From the NCBI GenBank assembly GCA_013397075.1, contig VWZS01003954.1, positions 682,001-746,000 on the forward strand: a DNA stretch of 64,000 bases, in the 5' to 3' direction. Every line of letters begins with the position of its first letter. Position 1 is the stretch's first letter. The translations under genes and the position numbers were made by a program. The notes under the pieces are model-generated. The model worked only from the letters and a program-made list of their open reading frames with translations. It was not told the DNA's origin and ran no database searches. The DNA comes from Rhabdornis inornatus (taxonomy: Eukaryota > Chordata > Aves > Passeriformes > Rhabdornithidae). Positions 63,142-64,000 of this stretch are shown here, in pieces.

Positions 63142-64000
63142 CCTTAGGGCTTTTGGATTTGCAGATTCCTGAGATTTTCCCAGTAGAGATACAGACTCTC
63201 ACAGCCTCTGGCAGTAGGCCTGTCACTATGATTTACATTTTGCAATTCCTTTAGATGTAAGCTGTTGGCCATTTTCATGTATGACATCACTATGCCATAG
63301 AAAAAAAATAATCTAAATTAAAATCCTGCTTTGAATTGATGTCAAATCCATTTATTGTGGAGACAGCCGAGGAAGACTAGCATGATCAGGCAAAAGTTAA
63401 CCTGTATGAATACCACCTGATCTCTAAAGAGAAGTCCAGACTCTATTGGACATCAAGTGCTTTATTCTTGGTTTGTTGGAATAAGATCCACAAAAACCCA
63501 CACAGGAAATTCCTACAACTAGCGGTAGAAAAAGCTACATTAACAACCAAAATATTAAAAATCTTGTCCCAATTTGCTTAGGCACCTTAATTCGGACTGT
63601 AGTTGTGATCTAATCCAAACACCTATACTGACCAGTGGAATCCATTCTAAAAGGGAAGGAAAGGGAATATTTTTCTTCTATGTAAAAGATGATATTTATA
63701 CAAAATATGGAATACACAGCTTCAGTTTCACCTCACCTAACAGAATCCTGAAACACATATTTCTTGTCCTCTTGTGTCACCATCTTTTCATATTAAGAAT
63801 GACAGTGAGGTGCAATTCTCTTTGACTTTGAAGGGCATTAAACAAGTGTCCCTTGGAATAGAGACTCGACCTTGTGTGTACCCTACCATTTAAGTTACAT
63901 ACCTCTTCTATGTTAACAGACAGAATTGAAATTCCTGCATTTTTCAATGGGCTTTGTCTTAAAGCAGGCTTACAAAGCTGGAAACTAAATGGCCTGTTCC

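Larger units (their letters stand above)
60736..64000. other. noncoding stretch to the right edge
   Basis: No supported gene. An acceptor-like CATCCCTACAG (to 61419) is followed by stops or an unremarkable frame. The 118-codon plus frame at 62816-63172 contains the hairpin at 63102-63141 and has no domain. Confidence 0.55.

Noticed and set aside
1..64000. CRISPR arrays, bacterial operons, phage or toxin-antitoxin systems
   Set aside because: Base composition, repeats and splice signals are vertebrate. No regularly spaced repeats or dense same-strand frames are present.

Overview
The window looks like ordinary AT-rich, CpG-poor, gene-sparse vertebrate DNA, almost certainly from a bird. The recognisable interspersed repeats are CR1 LINE 3' ends (five clear pieces: 4955-5043, 22865-23375, 48635-49335, 57045-57118, 60617-60735) and two fragments of an avian-type ERV-L long terminal repeat (57833-58094 and 59411-59521). 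No SINE-rich mammalian pattern is seen. Most of the open frames that can be drawn are 60-90 codons long, lie on both strands and have no codon or domain signature. I treat them as chance.

Only two loci have real coding evidence. (1) On the minus strand, 11999-12966 holds a class A, P2Y-like G-protein-coupled receptor of about 318 residues. It is nearly complete but broken by an 11-bp tandem duplication at the end of TM2, and it lacks both cysteines of the usual TM3-ECL2 disulfide. A splice acceptor just upstream of the start fits the common layout of a 5'-UTR intron plus a single coding exon. (2) On the plus strand, an internal exon at 20211-20343 encodes a transmembrane segment. It is phase-compatible with a terminal exon at 40130-40193, and also with an alternative terminal exon at 40728-40755. 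I could not identify this gene. Its upstream exons are probably outside the window or were not recognised.

Layout: 1-11998 is noncoding, with a possible 3'-UTR tail at the left edge and one CR1 scrap. 11999-12985 is the receptor pseudogene. 12986-20210 is noncoding and contains a 359-base assembly gap (17906-18264) in CpG-richer, probably repetitive sequence. 20211-40193 is the two-exon interval, with a nearly 20-kb intron. 40194-64000 is noncoding, with two larger CR1/LTR zones, simple repeats and some possible conserved noncoding elements.

I found no CRISPR array, tRNA, rRNA, operon or other undescribed multi-gene system. The best leads are the paired cysteine losses and exact frameshift mechanism in the receptor, the unidentified membrane-protein exons with competing C-termini, and two strong imperfect palindromes (1218-1247 and 63102-63141).
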